A stretch of 64,000 nucleotides of DNA from Streptomyces sp. NBC_00464. Its GTDB lineage: Bacteria; Actinomycetota; Actinomycetes; Streptomycetales; Streptomycetaceae. The stretch covers positions 1,364,001-1,428,000 of the forward strand of contig NZ_CP107899.1 in the NCBI RefSeq assembly GCF_036013915.1. Direction: 5' to 3'. The notes beneath the pieces were generated by a model. That model saw nothing but the letters and a program-made list of their open reading frames with translations. It did no database searches and was not told the origin of the DNA. Shown one piece after another: positions 61,819 to 64,000 of this stretch (positions are counted from its first letter, which is position 1; every line of letters begins with the position of its first letter). The position numbers and the translations under genes were made by a program.

Positions 61819-63198
61819 TCAGCGGATCGACCCGGTCGCGGTCCGTCGGTGCGGTGAGCGTTCGGCAGCTGCCAGGGCGTCGGCAAGGCGGTCGACGACC
61901 GCTGTCGCCTGTTCGTCGGTGAGCGTGAGGGGCGGGAGCAGGCGTACGACCGTGGAGTGACGGCCGCCGAGTTCAACGATGAGCCCGCGGCGCAGGCACT
62001 CCTGCTGGACGGTCCTGGCGAGGACGGGATCCGGCGGTGCCTCGCCGCCCGCGCCCACCGGGGCGGCCTCGGGGTCGACGATTTCCACGCCGATCATCAG
62101 TCCCCGCCCGCGGACGTCGCCGATGCACGGGTGCCGGGAGGCCAGCGACCGCAGGCTCGTCAGCATCCGGGCGCCGAGGGCGGCGGCCCGATCGGCGAGC
62201 CGGTTCTCCCGCACATAGGCGAGGGTGGCGGTGCCGGCGGCCATGGCGAGCTGGTTGCCGCGGAAGGTACCGGCGTGGGCGCCCGGCTGCCAGGTGTCGA
62301 GCTCGGAGCGGTAGACGATCACGGCGAGCGGGAGGGAGCCTCCGATGGCCTTGGACAGCACCATCACGTCCGGCACGATGCCGCTGTGCTCGACGGCCCA
62401 GAAGGCACCGGTCCGGCCGACTCCGGTCTGGACCTCGTCGGCGATCAGGGGGATGGACCTGGCTGCGGTGATCTCCCGCATCCGGCGCATCCAGCCGTCC
62501 GGGGCGGGGTTGACGCCGCCTTCGCCCTGGACCGGTTCCAGGATCATGCCCGCCGGTGCGGGTGTTCCGCTCTTGGGGTCGTCCAGCACGCTCTCGGTCC
62601 AGCGCGCGGCAAGTTCCGCACCGTGCTCGCCGCCGGTACCGAAGGGGCAGCGGTAGTCCTGCGGGAACGGAAGCCGGGTCACCCGTACGTCCTCTGCGCC
62701 CCCCGAAGCGGCGAGGGCGCCCGCCGTCATGCCGTGGTACGCGCCGGTGAAGGCGAGCAGACCGCTGCGGCCGGTGGCGGCGCGGACCAGGGTGAACGCC
62801 GCCTCGACCGCGTCGGTGCCGGCCGGCCCGCAGAACTGGATCCGGGCGTTGTCGGCGAACTCCCGTGGCAGGGTGGCGAACAGCTCCGTGGTGAAGGCGT
62901 CCTTGACCGGCGTGGCCAGATCAAGCACATGCAGCGGTGCACCCGAGTCGATGACCTTCTTGATCGCCTCCAGGACGACCGGATGATTGTGCCCGAGAGC
63001 CAGCGTCCCGGCTCCGGACAGGCAGTCGAGGTAGCGCCGCCCGTCCGCTCCCTCGATGGTCAGTCCGCGCGCCCGTACCGGCACGATCGGCAGCGAACGC
63101 GCATAGGTGCGGGCGGCCGATTCACGCAGCGCCTGGCGGCGCAGGATGCCCTCGTGCGGCGCGAGCGGTGGTGCCGGAGCTGGTTCGGTCACGGCCAC
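61819..63198 (-). CDS. Class III aminotransferase, diaminobutyrate-2-oxoglutarate type (RhbA/EctB-like)
   Basis: The 459-residue PLP enzyme has the fold I aminotransferase pattern: '[21 protein letters not shown]', 'AYHGMTAGA', '[14 protein letters not shown]', and Schiff-base lysine in '[14 protein letters not shown]'. It probably makes L-2,4-diaminobutyrate from aspartate semialdehyde, the amine arm of the siderophore. No ectoine genes are adjacent, which argues for siderophore use. The GTG at 63198 follows GGGAGG. It is the first gene of the operon; I see no 19-bp iron box in front. Confidence 0.88.
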   Translation of the reverse strand: MAVTEPAPAPPLAPHEGILRRQALRESAARTYARSLPIVPVRARGLTIEGADGRRYLDCLSGAGTLALGHNHPVVLEAIKKVIDSGAPLHVLDLATPVKDAFTTELFATLPREFADNARIQFCGPAGTDAVEAAFTLVRAATGRSGLLAFTGAYHGMTAGALAASGGAEDVRVTRLPFPQDYRCPFGTGGEHGAELAARWTESVLDDPKSGTPAPAGMILEPVQGEGGVNPAPDGWMRRMREITAARSIPLIADEVQTGVGRTGAFWAVEHSGIVPDVMVLSKAIGGSLPLAVIVYRSELDTWQPGAHAGTFRGNQLAMAAGTATLAYVRENRLADRAAALGARMLTSLRSLASRHPCIGDVRGRGLMIGVEIVDPEAAPVGAGGEAPPDPVLARTVQQECLRRGLIVELGGRHSTVVRLLPPLTLTDEQATAVVDRLADALAAAERSPHRRTATGSIR

Positions 63199-63592
63199 GG
63201 CTGTTGATCCTCCCGCTGTAACAGTTGCGTTGCACGTCAGCACGATTCCGCAAGGACGGACTGCGGGGGTGAACGCTGTCTCCGTGTCCCCCGTATGTAC
63301 CAACGACGCCGGGCGCGGGGGATCACGGGTAAATCCGAAGATCCTTACGGGCCGGAACCAGGGCCCTGCCGCACGCCGTCCACAGCTGCACCGGCATAGT
63401 GGGGGACCGCGCCGTGGCTCCGGGACACCCTCCCGGCCACTGTGGCATGCCCGCAAAGGCGCACGGACCGCCGCTCGTTGGAGCCGGCCCGTGTGCCGTA
63501 CAGCAGTGCAGAAGTACAACAGCGCAGAAGCAGAGCGCTGCAGAAGTGCAGTACAGAAGTGTTGGGTTACGAAGTCCCAGGGGGATCACCAG
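63199..63592. other. Divergent intergenic region of the siderophore operon
   Basis: This 394-bp spacer holds the operon promoter and that of the lipoprotein gene. I searched by eye for TTAGGTTAGGCTAACCTAA-like iron boxes and found none. It contains 16-bp repeats (below) and no gene. Confidence 0.6.
63508..63566. repeat. Short 16-bp-period repeats
   Basis: GCAGAAGTACAACAGC, GCAGAAGCAGAGCGCT and GCAGAAGTGCAGT start at 63508, 63524 and 63540, with a degenerate ACAGAAGTG following at about 63554. The tract ends 27 bases before the lipoprotein start. Confidence 0.75.
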
Positions 63593-64000
63593 ATGCGACT
63601 CATTCGACCAGGATTCACCGCACGCCGTGAGGGAAGCGCTCGCCGCTTCCCCTCCCCCGTGCTTGCCGCCGCGGCGGTCACCGCCGTCCTCGCCCTCACC
63701 GCGACGGCCTGCGGGCCGAGCGAGGACGATGCGAGCACCGAGCCGAGCAGCAGTTCCGCGGGCCAGACGTCGGACGGCAAGATCACCATTCCGGATGATC
63801 TGAAGGACCGGCTCAAGGAACACGGGATCGACCTCGACCAGTGGAAGGGCGGCGAGTGGAAGAACTGGGACAAGGACAAGTGGCTGCGTGAGGCCAAGGA
63901 CTACATCAACCCGATCATCGAGGGCCTCTGGGACCCGGACCGGATGCGGGACGCCGACAAGGCGCCCGAGCAGCCGGTCGACAACGACATCTCCGGCGAC
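63593..64000 (+). CDS. Secreted lipoprotein (5' part only)
   Basis: The first 136 codons run off the window. The N-terminus has a basic stretch, a hydrophobic helix and a lipobox-like 'LTATACG' with the acylated cysteine near residue 43, so it should be anchored to the outer face of the membrane. A charged, Trp-rich segment follows ('DQWKGGEWKNWDKDKW'). I do not recognise the mature domain. The ATG follows AGGGGG. Not certain to be linked to the siderophore operon. Confidence 0.75.
   Translation, partial: MRLIRPGFTARREGSARRFPSPVLAAAAVTAVLALTATACGPSEDDASTEPSSSSAGQTSDGKITIPDDLKDRLKEHGIDLDQWKGGEWKNWDKDKWLREAKDYINPIIEGLWDPDRMRDADKAPEQPVDNDISGD

Noticed and set aside
63508..63566. CRISPR array or IS end
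   Set aside because: Period too short and degenerate; no transposase or target duplication.
63199..63592. DmdR1/IdeR iron box
   Set aside because: No 19-bp TTAGGTTAGGCTAACCTAA-like palindrome visible on either strand.

Overview
The window is chromosomal DNA from a Streptomyces. G+C is very high, third positions are almost all G or C, and GTG/TTG starts are common. It carries the streptomycete principal sigma factor hrdB with the sporulation regulator whiH beside it, plus parE/parC, nrdR-nrdJ, lexA, ptsH and a c-di-AMP (ydaO) riboswitch. Gene order matches, from memory, the conserved core around hrdB of S. coelicolor. I see no insertion sequence, prophage, tRNA, rRNA or CRISPR array.

Layout. 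1-6.9 kb: a phosphatase fragment, a small conserved protein, the GNAT/acyl-CoA synthetase lysine acetyltransferase (PatA type), ptsH (HPr) behind a DasR-type dre site, a GntR regulator, and an M23 cell-wall peptidase under a ydaO riboswitch. 7-12.5 kb: an M16 protease pair diverging from parC. 12.5-25 kb: a CobW GTPase; two citrate-synthase-like genes, one fused to a helix-turn-helix, diverging over shared palindromes; a LacI regulator; a CitA/CitB-type two-component system; an HxlR/DoxX divergent pair; an SSS/DUF485 monocarboxylate symporter pair; and a three-gene operon with a NarL-type two-component system. 25-32 kb: parE, a small zinc-ribbon protein, a secreted trypsin-like protease, hrdB and whiH. 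32-49.8 kb: an ABC protein, an NrtR-like NUDIX regulator, a DUF4192 protein diverging from recQ over a 27-bp palindrome made of two DnaA boxes, two unrecognised proteins, rnhB, a TetR/MFS efflux pair with twin operators, a DUF4173 membrane protein, and small enzymes or domain-of-unknown-function genes including terD. 49.9-56.9 kb: the DNA precursor and damage block nrdJ-nrdR, lexA and dinG, with NrdR boxes and an SOS box.

56.9-63.2 kb: a four-gene minus-strand operon for an NRPS-independent (NIS) siderophore, consisting of a diaminobutyrate-type aminotransferase, two IucA/IucC synthetases and an IucB-like acetyltransferase. It has no decarboxylase, no N-hydroxylase and no iron box that I can see. 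This is the best candidate here for an undescribed product. The window ends in a lipoprotein gene.

How the parts work together. Much of the window is housekeeping and stress control: core transcription, topoisomerase IV, ribonucleotide reduction, SOS response, carbon PTS, acetylation and cell-wall remodelling. The accessory interest lies in the siderophore operon, the citrate synthase/HTH divergon and several compact divergent promoters with strong palindromes.
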